Origin: Oopsacas minuta
Lineage: Eukaryota > Porifera > Hexactinellida > Lyssacinosida > Leucopsacidae
NCBI GenBank assembly: GCA_024704765.1
Contig: JAKMXF010000130.1
Location: forward strand, 1 to 20,323
Length of the DNA stretch: 20,323 nt
Reading direction: 5' to 3'
This document shows, piece by piece, positions 9,427 to 19,642 of this stretch. The notes under the pieces were generated by a model. It did no database searches and was not told the origin of the DNA. It saw only the letters and a program-made list of their open reading frames with translations. How positions within the stretch are numbered: the first letter of the stretch is position 1; each line of letters opens with the position of its first letter. A program made the position numbers and the translations under genes.

Positions 9427-10815
9427 TAGGGTTAGGCATAAATTCTGCAACAAAATATAAATTAAGCTGGAGGTTCTGCGAATGGTTTTAGGTGAATATT
9501 TATTTATCATATATTATCTTCACTATAATTTTATACAATATTTAGAATACTGAGTCCTACTAGAAAAATTTGTTGATTCATGGACAAAGAAGCAAAAGGT
9601 CATTGGCAATCTTGTATCATAATGAAGGTAAGTCAGCTCCCGTAATATCATAAGTGCTGTCCATAAACAGATGAATAGTCTACCGTACAATCGAACGTTA
9701 CAAGTAGACTGGGAGTACCCAAGACAGGTTCAGAATAGGTAGACCTCGTTCGTTCGTACTCCCGCTATTAGGAAGCTCGTCCGGTAGAGGGCCAGGAAGA
9801 ATCCTGTAAGAAGCATCCAAGGCATGGCAAAAGACTTCAATATTTCAACCAGAAGTATGGGGAGGGTAGTAAAAGAGGATTTAGGCTTAAAATGCTACAA
9901 ATTTCGAGAGGTACAGTTACTCTCTGAGGTGAATAAGAGGCGTAGGTATGAAAAATGTCTGATTCTGAGAAAAAGGTTTACTGGTGGCACGCACCAGAGT
10001 ATTGTTTTCTCCGATGGGAAGATTTATACCGTAGAAATGGTATATAATCGCCAAAACAGTTGAATTCTTACTCCAAATCAAAAACCTACATCGTCATCAA
10101 TACAAACAATCAAGAACTCAGAAACCTCCATTAGTCATGGTTTGGGGAGCCATTACCTCTGATGGTCGAACACCTCTAGTGTTCATTGACAAAGGGGTGA
10201 AAATTAACAAAGAGGTGTATGTAGAGAGCACTTTAGAGAACGCATTGAAGCCTTGGGCTGACGAGCACTTTAATGGCGCACATTGGTGTTCCAGCAAGAT
10301 TCCGTTCCCTCCCACAAAGCCAAAATGACATCTGAGTGGTTGAAACTCAATTTACCGGAATTTATATCAACTAAACAATGGCCGGCCTCTTCTCAAGATC
10401 AAAACCCTATAGATTTCTGTATATGGTCCATCTTAGAGTCCAGGGTATGTGCAAAGCCTCACTAGAATGTCGAAAGTCTGAAGTCTTCCTTGAGAAGTGA
10501 GTGGGATTTAATTAGTGAAGACGCGTTGCGCGCTGCTGCCGATAATTTCTACAAGTGATTGAGCCTATGCATCCAGTGAAGACATACCATGTAGCCCATG
10601 GAAGCGCCCTTTTTCGACTGCAGGGATCGGAAGATGTTCCCATAAAAGGAGATAGTAGTAGCGGAGGATAAACTGTATTCCTATATCACGGGGTTAAAAT
10701 AGGGATACGATTCTTAGTAAAAGCTACATACTGATAGTAAACTAATAGCAAACTCAGTCCGGTGAAAAGGCTAGAACCAGACTACAGAATAGAAATCCAT
10801 GAATCTAACCTTGAA
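9427..10815 (+). mobile_element. maT-like DD37D transposon relic, copy 1
   Basis: The left end is TA (9425-9426) followed by TAGGGTTAGGCATAAATTCT and GCAACAAAA. It aligns with the termini of the copies at 15286 and 16869 through GGGT, A-rich spacer, TTCTG and ACAAA. The right end is tentative: a decayed match, CTACAGAAT...CTAACCTTGA, lies at about 10784-10815. The transposase start is 153 bp inside the left end, close to the roughly 160 bp seen in the sister copies. The size of about 1.4 kb is normal for maT-type elements. Confidence 0.65.
9580..10558 (+). pseudogene. maT-like (DD37D) transposase pseudogene, copy 1
   Basis: A Tc1/mariner transposase of the DD37D (maT) type, about 326 codons against roughly 340 expected. 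It starts MDKEAKG at 9580, shifts frame repeatedly, then reads the helix-turn-helix segment RARKNPVRSIQGMAKDFNIS and VVKEDLGLKCYK. The first catalytic Asp is in IVFSDGKIYTVE, where the usual DEK is DGK. MVWGAITSDGRTPLVFIDKG follows at 10137. The second Asp is in FQQDSVPSHKA and the third in SSQDQNPIDFCIW; 37 residues separate the second and third. A frameshift joins the MVWGA part (open to 10328) to the FQQD part (from 10283). The TAG at 10462-10464 and TGA at 10556-10558 interrupt the C-terminus. All three catalytic Asp codons survive but the reading frame does not. Confidence 0.85.
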
Positions 10816-13599
10816 GCTACCCCGGTAACATAAATTATTCAATTTATGAATGAAATAAATTTGTTCGTGGTATTTAATTCTATTTCGCTATCAATATCTA
10901 CAAAAAAGTGGTGTAACTAAGGTTTAGGAGGCCTGGTTTATTTATGACACGGGGCCCTTCATATCAAAACGAATTCGTAATGTTGTCGATTATTGGGGAA
11001 GCATATGCAAATCTTTTGAATTTTTGTCTCGGAAACTGGACATCACACATTTTTACAGCAAAATTGAGCAATATTTATATGATTTAAAACATGTTTCAAA
11101 ATTCCAGTGCACATTCTCAAGTTAAGAAGGATTTTCGGACGCATGTAACCCTACACTTATCACCAAGCAATTTAGCAAATAATGTCATAATATTTTGGTT
11201 GGAAAACTAAATTTAGGACATTATGTAAAGTAATCTTTTCTACTTTACATTTTTCTACCCGTATTGCATCACCAGAAACATATTTCCTCTTCATTATTAC
11301 CTACGTAGGTAGTCTGAAAACAAACAGTTACACAGGTACAGTATTACACTGAATAACTGAAGGGGTAAGAAAAATAAAGACTTATGAATAAAAATTAACC
11401 CCACCCTCCAAAAGAATTTATTGATGAAATTTACGGTTCAATGACTATGTGACAAATTAGGATAATTACAGTTTCCAAAATCTTTTGTATTCTGAAAAAT
11501 TAAAAATATATTTATACGAAAAGATGCCCACATAAAGGATAAACGTCCGTCCGCTTATTCATGCTAATACGGTATATCGTCAGTGCAATAAAATACAAAA
11601 AGAAATGATTTGTGGCTCCAGAACAGTGTGCTAGCTAGAACAGAAAGAAACCATTTGAACGGAATCCCGAATCTGGCTAACCAACTGCAGCTATGGGTTA
11701 TACATAGTTACATCAGTGAAATAGCTTCGTTTTAGTTATGCTTCCATTTGGAAAACAATTTATTAGGCGATTCGATTACTCGAGAATTCTTTATCTCGAA
11801 AAGATATGGATTCCCCTGAAGGTTAAGTTCGAGTTCCAGGATGGTGACTTGTAAAATCCTACGAAAAAGTACCAACACAAAAATGGTTATTTAACAAAGA
11901 TTGTCGTGAATTATACCAAGATAAGGTCGCTAGGCCTTGCAAATCGTTCTCCGGAAAAGAACAGGTTATCTCAAAGCCGAAAGATTAGGTTTGATAAGAA
12001 AAACAATGAAGAATTCTATATGTAGATATCAAATAAATAAATAGAGATTAGTCTTCCAAAAGATGCTATTGTAACTGGATTAATTATAAATATAACCAAT
12101 TGCAATTTGTCTCAAACCTTTCAGGTACACTAAAGCAACAAAATTTGCTAGTAAGAATCCCCTTATTCCAATTTAAAGAATATAATGCACAATAGCGAAA
12201 GATTAATTACCATGTCTGTCCTTTGAAAGAATCTGTTGTTACAAATTGCCTGAAAAAGGGTTAGCGCTTCATCTAATCGGTTCTAGAGAAAGAGAAAAAG
12301 TAAGGAAGAATGAAAATATAAACTCTAAGACAGCAAATACAAATAGACATATTGATTATAAAGCAGGAGTCAATTCCATTCTATCCGTTCAAACGGCAAA
12401 AATACACATCTTTCAAGTTAAAATAGCTAGAGGGATGTGTCATAAATTGCATGGACCGTATTCAACGTCAGTACGTACCTCCACGGGGCCTGAAATATAT
12501 AGGAGTGATTCAAGGACATTCGTCGAAGGAAATTTGGCCGAAAATTGAAGATATAAAAAGGAATATGATGAAATAATGGGAAATTTAGAAGGGGAAGAAT
12601 TTGGAAACTTAACGAAATAATCAAATTAATGGTGTTACAATTGGATTCATTACCTGACTAGATATTATTTTGCAAGAATATGCTATTTAGTTTTGTTGGC
12701 CAACACACGTGGAGACACTTGAAAAGTATCTAAAAAGTACTTTATATTCAATTACTTTACAAAAGAACAGGTAGAAATACAATTAAAAAATAAGTACTTA
12801 AGCACGATTGTACTTGAACCATCCCTGATTCTCGTACACAAGTTTGATGCACCCAATAGATTCTTTGCCACAGATATATATATATATGTAAACACTATAA
12901 CTATCTAGTAACATCTCTCAACATTATCTAGCAATTGTGCAACTTGGATGGTACACTATATGATAAATGTATTGAGGCCTCCGCTCATACTACTGGCTCT
13001 TTCAGACAATGAAATAATCTCCGATATGCTTTCCTGCCTCCCAGCCTTTCCGAGATAAACTCACTACTCTCGTTGTGAATCTCACACTGGGTCTAGATTG
13101 CCGATCAGAATCTGAGAAATTCATCTAAGTCTGTTTCCGTAATTACTTCAGGTATAAATTCCTATTCATCTCCTCTTCTTCAAATATATGGGGTAACATC
13201 TGTCTTACTAATTCGATATCACCAGATAGTCTGTCACAAACCTTCGAGATGGGACTGTAACGCTACTTCCTAGATAAGGTAGTTCAGAGTCTGGGGGATT
13301 ATTCACCAAATTTCTTAAACTTAAATTTAATTTGGTACAAATTTACGCAAATTTTAAGCCTATTCTGTGGCAGACTTAGATTTGCAAATAGGAATTGCCC
13401 TTTAACAATTGTATAGCCAAAATGACACTAAATATCAATGATTATGCTTGGATTTATAATCAAATTTGAATTGTATATATTTATAGAAGCATACTACAAT
13501 CCCCTGCATCATGCCATAACTTTTAAATTAATGTATTTCTTAACCATAGCCTAAATCATAAACTCGAAAATGTTTGTTTATACTCTTCTCTGTCTACTG
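10816..13599. other. Unannotated stretch, no recognisable gene
   Basis: The longest gene-free stretch of the window. The only notable frame is 12246-12548 (+), about 100 codons from a TTG, lysine- and arginine-rich, with no recognised motif and no ATG start. A short (AT)n run occurs near 12873-12888. A minus-strand segment at about 13020-13315 reads like protein in places (PPDSELPYLGSSVTVPSRRF) but is broken by stops and unassigned. Confidence 0.4.
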
Positions 13600-13925
13600 A
13601 ATTGCGGGAGTGGCAATCCCGTTTCCTAGCTCTTGTAAGGTATGAAATAGCCATCCTCCGAGATGTATTTTCAGGTCAAGAAATAGCCAGAAATCACAAG
13701 GTGATAGATTCAGGGAATACGAGGATGTTCCATCGTTTCAAATCCGATATCCTCAATGACTTCCCTAACGTATTTTGAAACATGAGGTAGGCATAAACGT
13801 GGAGAAGTTTGATTCCTCGTATTCCTGCACGCGACGTCGTGTTTTATAGACTTTCTCGACTTCTCTCAGGTATTTTCTGCATAAAATTCTTCTTTGAGTC
13901 ATTCTCATTTAGGCACAAGTATTTG
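13600..13925 (-). pseudogene. Mariner/SETMAR-type (DD34D) transposase C-terminal fragment
   Basis: On the minus strand, 13860 downward reads AGIRGIKLLH, then PHVSKYVREVIEDIGFETME and HPRIP. After a frameshift it reads SPCDFWLFLDLKIHLGG (D of CDFW encoded near 13697) and tails off around 13600. This order matches the second half of mariner transposases, where LLHDNA-PH carries the second Asp and SP-CDFWLF the third. Here the residues between LLH and PHVSK read V-Y/C-L-type text, so the second Asp is lost. The N-terminal half and the inverted termini are not visible. It is a different lineage from the DD37D copies nearby, judging by LHDNA/CDFWLF rather than QQD/NPLDY. Confidence 0.7.
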
Positions 13926-13974
13926 AGCCACTGGCCATAAGCATCAGAAATATGCTTTAGAGAACCTCATCGTC

Positions 13975-14120
13975 TCGGAGTCCGGGGGTGCCTTTTCGGG
14001 GGGATATGGACCTTTGGGGAGCCAGGATTTACTTCGTTCCTTAAGCAGAGGTTCAGGAAAATTTAATCCAAGATTCGTCACCACCGTCGGTAACTGAACA
14101 TGGTCGGGAACCGGACATAA
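13975..14120. other. GC-rich island of unknown origin
   Basis: Base composition rises well above the surroundings (for example GGAGTCCGGGGGTGCCTTTT and GGGGGGATATGGACC). The minus strand is open for 64 codons (13944-14138, proline-rich) but shows no family resemblance. It lies between the mariner fragment and the CCGG motif array and may be a piece of another element. Confidence 0.35.
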
Positions 14121-14490
14121 TCTACTTGTATCCGGCATGTTCTAATAATCGGTATGTAGTAAATTAGTAGTGCAGGTTTTGAATAACACTTCATTTATAC
14201 AGACTTGAATGTAGGAACAATATTATGGAAAATTCTCATATCTACTGTATAATTTATTCCAATTCTAAAAACATACCGGTAATGGGAACCAATTAGACTA
14301 CTACTCTAAGTGTTCTTGTAACCGGCATAAATTATATTGTATTGCAACAGTTTCCAGTAATAACTTCTTATAACCGGCATGGAATGTTCTTATACCCGAT
14401 AAAAATTCAACAGAGAAAAATAAGATTTCGTAATCATGTTAAGATGCATATAACCGGCATGTTCTTCTAACCGGTGTTCTTATTTCAGGC
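14109..14490. repeat. Irregular array of AACCGGCATGTTCT-type motifs
   Basis: Variants occur at 14109 (AACCGGACAT), 14131 (TCCGGCATGTTCT), about 14274 (ACCGGTAATG), 14320 (AACCGGCATAA), 14372 (AACCGGCATGG), 14452 (AACCGGCATGTTCTTC) and 14469 (AACCGGTGTTCTTAT). TGTTCTTGTAACCGGCAT and ACTTCTTATAACCGGCAT show the motif includes an upstream TTCTTATA. All are in direct orientation but spaced irregularly (22, about 143, 46, 52, 80 and 17 bp). The motif resembles subterminal repeats of pogo/Tigger-like elements. An AACTGAACATGG next to TA at 14091 could be an end, but no partner was found. Confidence 0.55.
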
Positions 14491-14593
14491 ATCTACGATA
14501 TTTAATGTAGAGCAAAACATAGTACGTACTTGATTCGATAAGAAGTATTATGGTAAGTACGAAATATTTTGTTTCCCCAAGGAGGTGAGTCAT

Positions 14594-14674
14594 CAACAAA
14601 TAGGATAATTCTTTACCAAAATCATTTGTATTTGCAAATACAAATGGTTATGGTAAAAATTATCCTATTTGTTG
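14594..14674. repeat. 81-bp near-perfect palindrome (snap-back hairpin)
   Basis: Outer stems CAACAAATAGGATAATT and AATTATCCTATTTGTTG pair perfectly (17 bp). An inner CATTTGTATTTG/CAAATACAAATG stem pairs perfectly (12 bp), and the middle segment (TTACCA/TGGTAA) pairs with small mismatches. About 36 of 40 possible pairs form. Both sides are flanked by CAT, which might be a 3-bp target duplication or chance. It could be a tiny MITE, a pre-miRNA-like locus or a recent inverted duplication. Confidence 0.8.
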
Positions 14675-14679
14675 CATAT

Positions 14680-15285
14680 TCAAATGAGGCGTAATTTCAT
14701 CAAAGAAAGTCTTCTAGAAGGTGATGCTAAATTGTATTCACTGGTCATGGTGCCTTTATCTAGCTCCCTAAGCTTATTCAAGCCCCAAAGCTAATTCAGG
14801 GAATTACGGTACAGTATACGACAATTTGTGTAACTAACTGAGGGACATAATTCCGCGAATTTTGGGTCCAACTTACATTATCCGGGCAAATCTCTTCATT
14901 TGGTGGACTTCGTCCGTATTAGTCTCCATGCACTCATCTCTGATTCAGTGACATTGTACGGATAAATGTGGTCTGGCCAAAAGTGGGGGCTCGAATATTA
15001 AAAATGTTACATCATTTATATAATGATCATGCCATGGCCTGGACAAGCTGATCAAGTACTACGTCTATGGGACTTGAAATAGATTTCCAATGAATAAAAT
15101 TGGGAGAAAGTATCGGACTCGCCCACACAAAATTTCGATTAATAGGGGGACGAAATTTCTACTTCTACCAACATTTCTGACAGGTAGACTGTAGATATGA
15201 ACTGATTTGGACCGCTCCAATAAATATTTGGAATTGACGCCCCTCATTTATGAGGTTATGGTGTAATATTAAGGATGACCATATA
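14680..15285. other. Unannotated stretch
   Basis: No gene or element end was recognised. The minus strand is open at 15065-15247 (60 codons) without any recognised motif. Confidence 0.4.
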
Positions 15286-16531
15286 CTGTGTGAGAATAAA
15301 GGTCTGTTACATTCGAATTTGTGAATAACCAAGTAGAGAATCATTCTACAAAATATTATTCAATATATCCACCTTTATTCTTACCCACGGAATGTAGTCG
15401 TGTACTAAATTTTAAGACTGCGGCTCGCAGGTCTTTTTGTGCCATATTTCATTATCTGGTGAATGCATTGAGTAGCGAAGCAAACTTTTATGGGGTTTAG
15501 TAGAAGTCCTCTTCTCTAAATTACCCACACAGAATAATCCAGCGGATTGAGGTCAGTGCTGGAAGGTGGCCATTCAGTCTTTGATAATACTTGATATTTT
15601 TCCCCTGAGTCGGGACTGAGTCGCGTTCGAGGAATGCGCTGGAGCTGAGTCCTGTTGGAATATCAATTCCTGATTTTCGAATAGGCAGCGACCTGCATCT
15701 TTGAGTCCCGGCTCGAGTATTGGTATCCTGTACATTTCTCAGTGTATTCTTAATCCTTTCGAGATAAAAATCAGATTTGTCCTCGAATTCGCCGTCACTC
15801 CTCCCGAAACCATAATAGATTGCAGTTTCTGGACTCCATCAAAAAATTTAACCCCTTAGGGGTGTCTTTAGCCGTATAAGATAAAACTTGTCATTTTGAC
15901 AGTTCATGGCGTCCTATACAGTGAAGAGCATTTCATCGGAAATAGAATTTTTCAAAATCTTGGGATGCGAGGCGCCGGAGGCCCCTTGTATCTTTCGAGT
16001 TCTTTTGAAGAATTGATGGTGTGTCAGATGATGTACCGTCTTCCTTTTGATAGATTTTAGTCCCAAGACCTGATATACAAGTCTTCTAAGCGATTCACGG
16101 TTAATTTCCAATTCATTGGTCATATTTCGCATCGAGCGTCCGAGATTTCCCGCACTCGACTTCCCACTGCATTCCTGACCGAATGGATCTAGCGGTGGGT
16201 GGTATACCTGAACGAGCCTTGTCTGTTATGCTACTAGTCTCCTTATATCGTTTTATTGCTCGATACACTAGCATCCTAATCACTTTCTCATGTTTCAGCT
16301 TCTTCAAAATTTCAGTTGGTGAATTACCGGGCAAAAAATGAGTAATTATTTTGGACCTTGAATGTACCATGATGTAAAAAAAGTACTAGACGCTAAACAG
16401 TATCAAATGCTACTGTAACTCGGCTGCAACCAAGTAAAATTAACGAAAAAAGACTAGTGATTAGGGTTGCACTGTAAACATAGTAGTTAGCTACTGTGCA
16501 ATCAATGTAACAGAACTTAATTGTTACCCTG
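15286..16531 (-). mobile_element. maT-like DD37D transposon relic, copy 2
   Basis: The left end follows TA at 15284-15285 and reads CTGTGTGAGAATAAAGGTCT, then GTTACATT. The right end, on the minus strand from 16531, reads CAGGGTAACAATTAAGTTCT, then GTTACATT. About 24 of 32 terminal positions agree. They also align with the ends of the copy at 16869-18321 through AAGTTCTG-TACA. The right target dinucleotide is TG rather than TA, presumably mutated. The length is 1246 bp. A hAT MITE begins five bases beyond the right end. Confidence 0.75.
15356..16370 (-). pseudogene. maT-like (DD37D) transposase pseudogene, copy 2
   Basis: The start ATG is at 16370-16368 (MVHSRSKIITHFLPGNSPTE), leading into a helix-turn-helix with VYRAIKRYKETSSITDKARS. 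A frameshift near 16130 separates MRNMTNELEINRESLRRLVY and QVLGLKSIKRKTVHHL. The first Asp is in SISDEMLFTV (about 15914-15945). Further shifts precede FQQDSAPAHSSNATQ (second Asp, about 15625-15660) and STDLNPLDYSVW (third Asp, near 15530-15560). The chain ends KGGYIE with TAA at 15358-15356, the same C-terminus as copy 3. All three catalytic Asp codons are still readable. Several frameshifts and stops make it inactive, and the middle around 15700-15900 is poorly preserved. Confidence 0.85.
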
Positions 16532-16536
16532 TGAGG

Positions 16537-16679
16537 CAGTGGTTCTCAACCTGGGATTCGCGGCCCCTAGGGGTCCGTGGCCCTAAATACGTTTTCGTTA
16601 TGTTTATTGGCAAGGGGTCCAAGGACCCCATAAAATAGACCAAAAGGGTCCGCGGAAGAAAAATGGTTGAGAACCAATG
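16537..16679. mobile_element. 143-bp non-autonomous hAT MITE (Charlie/SPIN-like ends)
   Basis: The left end CAGTGGTTCTCAACC (16537-16551) is an inverted match to GGTTGAGAACCAATG (16665-16679), differing at one position. The CAGTGGTTCTCAACCTGGG start followed by CGCGGCCCC is characteristic of Charlie/SPIN-type hAT elements. The flanking octamers CTGTGAGG (16529-16536) and CTGAAAGA (16680-16687) agree at 5 of 8 positions, a weak remnant of an 8-bp target duplication. The interior holds GGGGTCC/GGACCCC inverted motifs and no transposase. Confidence 0.8.
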
Positions 16680-16868
16680 CTGAAAGAAAACATTCACGAT
16701 TAGGTAATATTGGTAAAGCTATCATATCCAAAAGTCTCAGAAGAGCATGGGTGAAGTGAGAGATACAATCTTTAACGTTCAAAGTAACATCAGACAATGG
16801 CATACTTTATCAGAGAAATGTTTACTAAACAAATATTTTTGTCATATACATGAATTTTTAGGTATATA
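16680..16868. other. Spacer between hAT MITE and maT-like copy 3
   Basis: No element end lies inside. The minus strand is open (16567-16803, beginning MPLSDVTLNVKDCISHFTHA) and the first 40 residues look protein-like. The frame runs into the MITE and I recognise no family, so it is unassigned. Confidence 0.3.
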
Positions 16869-18321
16869 CAGGGTGCTTAAAAAGTTCTGATACAAACCAT
16901 TTTGTCTATAATGATTTTTCAGGATGACCTATATCATTGATTTTCTATATATAATTACAGATTCCATATATATAGCTGAGCTATAGTATAGTATAGTTTT
17001 TTGTAATACAAAAAACCCATACCCTCATTCCAAAAGGTGACTTTCATTAGGCCTAAAAATGACCTTTCCTCGAACATGGTAAAGCTAATACACAAAAACT
17101 GTACCATAGTATTGTTGAGCTATATATAAGTTATTTGATGTAATTAATACATACTATTAGGAAGAGATTGCCTAGTCATTTATTCAATATAACCGCCCTT
17201 TTTGGAAATGACACCCCTGAGTATATTCGAGAATCATTCTGCTGCGGAACCAGAGTTTTTGGGATATCTACTCCCATTCTCGACACAAGGAAATAATTAG
17301 AGAGCCACCCGTGTTGTGTGACACATAGTCCATGGAATTTAAATCGGGACTGTATGGTGGCCATTCATCCTTGTGTATAAAATTGGGAATATTGTGCTTC
17401 AGCCAATCTTGGGTCGTATTGGCCGTATGGGCGGGAGCACCATCTTGTTGGAAAAACAAATGGCTGTCCAGAAAACATGGTCTGGCACAGAACTTTACCA
17501 CAGGCTCTAATACAAGCTCTTGACATGTTTTGGCACTGATTTTCACTTCAGGGGGATGAAAATCAGTGGTGTGCGGCCAAAAGCAGAGACCCCAGCCCAA
17601 ACCATCACCGACAGCGGTTTCTTCATCCGACTGATATATCTGAACTTATCAGGGATCGCTGAAACTGAGGTCGAGATGACTCTGTCGTTTTGGCTATTTG
17701 TAGCCTCTTCAATGGTGAAATTTTCTCATCTGGGAAAAGGGTATTTTCGAGAACCCCAATAGCGTGTAGAGAAAGTAGGCTCTTGCTCCGGGACGCTCTC
17801 TTTCCTTCACACACCCAGATAGGAATTGCATCTTATGAGTTTAAAAGAACGCAATCTTAGATTCCTTTTCACAACCTTTGTAATGCTTGGCGAGATATAT
17901 TGAGCTCCAAGGCCATTTTCCTCATCGAACGATGTGGGGCCGAATCCGTTCTTGCACCACTTTCTTGAGAGTTGGGGTCGTTAGAAGGCATGGATAACCA
18001 GATTTCGGCTAGTCTACAGTGTCCCCAGTTTCCTTATATCAATTTATCGTCCTGCAGAAAAATGCCCTACGTCCTTTGCAATATTCAGCAGTTTCAAAAT
18101 TTCTGAGGGATTTTCCCCGCCACATGCAACTCAATAATTGCTGACTTCTCAGAATCCATGGTCAATCACAATTTTCTTTCAAAATAGCATACACTAAATT
18201 GAAATAATATTCGTTAGGAAGCGTACAAGGCATGTCATGGAAGATCAAGCCATTGAGAATACTTCCCGACAAAGGTTGTATATAAATTGTGATTTTGTAT
18301 CAGAACTATGGAGCCACCTTG
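16869..18321 (-). mobile_element. maT-like DD37D transposon relic, copy 3
   Basis: The left end follows TA at 16867-16868 and reads CAGGGTGCTTAAAAAGTTCT, then GATACAAACC. The right end, on the minus strand from 18321 and next to TA at 18322-18323, reads CAAGGTGGCTCCATAGTTCT, then GATACAAAA. Roughly 20 of the first 28 positions agree and the inner AGTTCTGATACAAA is identical. The element is 1453 bp and carries one transposase reading frame on the minus strand. About 300 bp of non-coding DNA lies between the stop and the left end, longer than in copy 2. This part includes the 10-bp-arm palindrome GTTTTTTGTA-A-TACAAAAAAC at 16996-17016. Confidence 0.8.
17180..18159 (-). pseudogene. maT-like (DD37D) transposase pseudogene, copy 3
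   Basis: The start ATG at 18159-18157 gives MDSEKSAIIELHVAGKIPQK. It is followed by decayed helix-turn-helix text and RSMRKMALELNISRQALQRL. The first Asp is in NTLFPDEKISPLKR (within 17623-17814). After frameshifts come the FFQQDGAPAHTANTTQDWLK block (second Asp) and WPPYSPDLNSMDYV (third Asp), open within 17268-17600; 37 residues separate these two Asp. The end is KKGGYIE with TAA at 17182-17180, preceded by readable but frame-shifted C-terminal text. The catalytic Asp residues are intact; frameshifts and stops inactivate it. The transposase lies about 160 bp from the right end, as in the other copies. Confidence 0.88.
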
Positions 18322-18632
18322 TAATGCTTGATACTTTGTTGTTCTACAATCTGAATATATGCAATACATTAATTCGGGAATAAATGAACCATTTCGGATA
18401 TATAGAAACGCAATACAAATACTTCGGTGATATGTACATCCCTAGTCCAAAATCCTAAAAAAGTTGTAATGCCTTATATATAGTAGGCTATGGCAAACTT
18501 GGTCTTATGGAATGAACTAAGCTTCTGTTTATATAACCAACATACATTAGGTCAATAATAAGCCCAAATTTGCTATATAGTCAAATAATATAATTAATTA
18601 AGAATATATACAGAAATACAACTATGTACGAA
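18322..18632. other. Spacer, no gene recognised
   Basis: AT-rich sequence between the maT-like copy 3 and the hAT element. The plus-strand 8-mer at 18625-18632 is the left target duplication of the latter. Nothing else was identified. Confidence 0.4.
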
Positions 18633-19193
18633 CAGGGGCGTCAGGTTGACCAAAGTAGTGGGGGCCGTTGTATTCACTACTAATTTTACTTTGAACTACA
18701 CAAATTATAATGAATAGTAAAATGAATTTTATATCGAATTAATGACTTTATCAACAAATATGACTTGTATAATGGAGAAATTCAGAATATAACATATTTA
18801 GTCAATCCTTTAATGTATTTCTGAATTGATTAATTGTAGAATCTATAGTGGTGTTATTTCGTAATTGCTCAATTAAGGAATCAATAGTCAATAGTTTATG
18901 TTATTTCCTAATTGAACAGTAAGAGGGTCTAGACTCTAGAGTATGAATAATATAAATATGATTAATCATATCAATAACTAGTTGCTCATATTACATTCAT
19001 TACAAATAAACAAATAAACATTGTCAATCGGTTAGAAGTATTAAGTATTACAATCATGTGCCACATATTTATTTGTAGTACATTTAGTATACTAGGAAAT
19101 TGGAATAGTAAAATATATTTCAAGTGAGCATAATTTTTTCAAAGAAATTGGGGGAGAGCGGCCCCCCCGCCCCCTCAGGACCTGACGCCCCTG
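18633..19193. mobile_element. 561-bp non-autonomous hAT element with 8-bp target duplication
   Basis: The left end CAGGGGCGTCAGGT is a perfect inverted match to ACCTGACGCCCCTG at the right end (19180-19193). A second inverted block, GGGGGCCG/CGGCCCCC, lies just inside. Flanking octamers TGTACGAA (18625-18632) and TGTATGAA (19194-19201) agree at 7 of 8 positions, the target duplication length of hAT elements. The interior is AT-rich and non-coding, with a local direct or inverted repetition of TAATTG/CAATTA motifs (18830-18920). It looks like the youngest insertion in the window. Confidence 0.85.
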
Positions 19194-19642
19194 TGTATGA
19201 AGATGTTCGTGTAACTAGTGTTTTTCATATAGGGTAATTGTGAATTTTGTGTACAACACAAGGACAATCAATCAATCAAGTACTACTAATCATATACTTT
19301 CTAAAATTCAGGATATTTTGCAATTACTTAACATTACTACTAATTACAAGCCAACGTATGACAGAAAATACATCATATCTTCGGAAAACTATACATATCA
19401 GAGATAATTTAGAAAAATATCCAGAATACATCACACACTACATTAATCACGTTGCCCTCATAAATGTGGGCGGATAACTCGACAAGGAGAGCGAGAATCG
19501 AATTCAAGGGAACATGCTCCGACTGGGAACGACTTTTTAACAACATAAAAAGAAGAAATGGACCAAAAAACAAATAAACAGAAACCAAAATTCCACTGCG
19601 GTTAACCTATATGAAAGGAGTAGGTAAATAACCTCTACTTAC
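19194..19642. other. Probable G-alpha intron sequence downstream of the exon
   Basis: Following the donor site on the minus strand, this is likely the next intron. The plus strand is open at 19247-19477, but the frame has no recognised domain and seems fortuitous. No further G-alpha exon could be read down to 18330. Confidence 0.4.

Noticed and set aside
12246-12548. 100-codon open frame on the plus strand
   Set aside because: Starts at TTG, has no recognised motif, no splice or ATG context, and this length is plausible by chance over 20 kb.
13020-13315. Protein-like minus-strand text (PPDSELPYLGSSVTVPSRRF, later FSDSDRQSRPSVRFTTRVVS)
   Set aside because: Stops and frame changes interrupt it, no known domain was recognised, and no element ends frame it.
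13944-14138. 64-codon proline-rich minus-strand frame
   Set aside because: Coincides with a local GC-rich patch that lengthens random open frames; no domain recognised.
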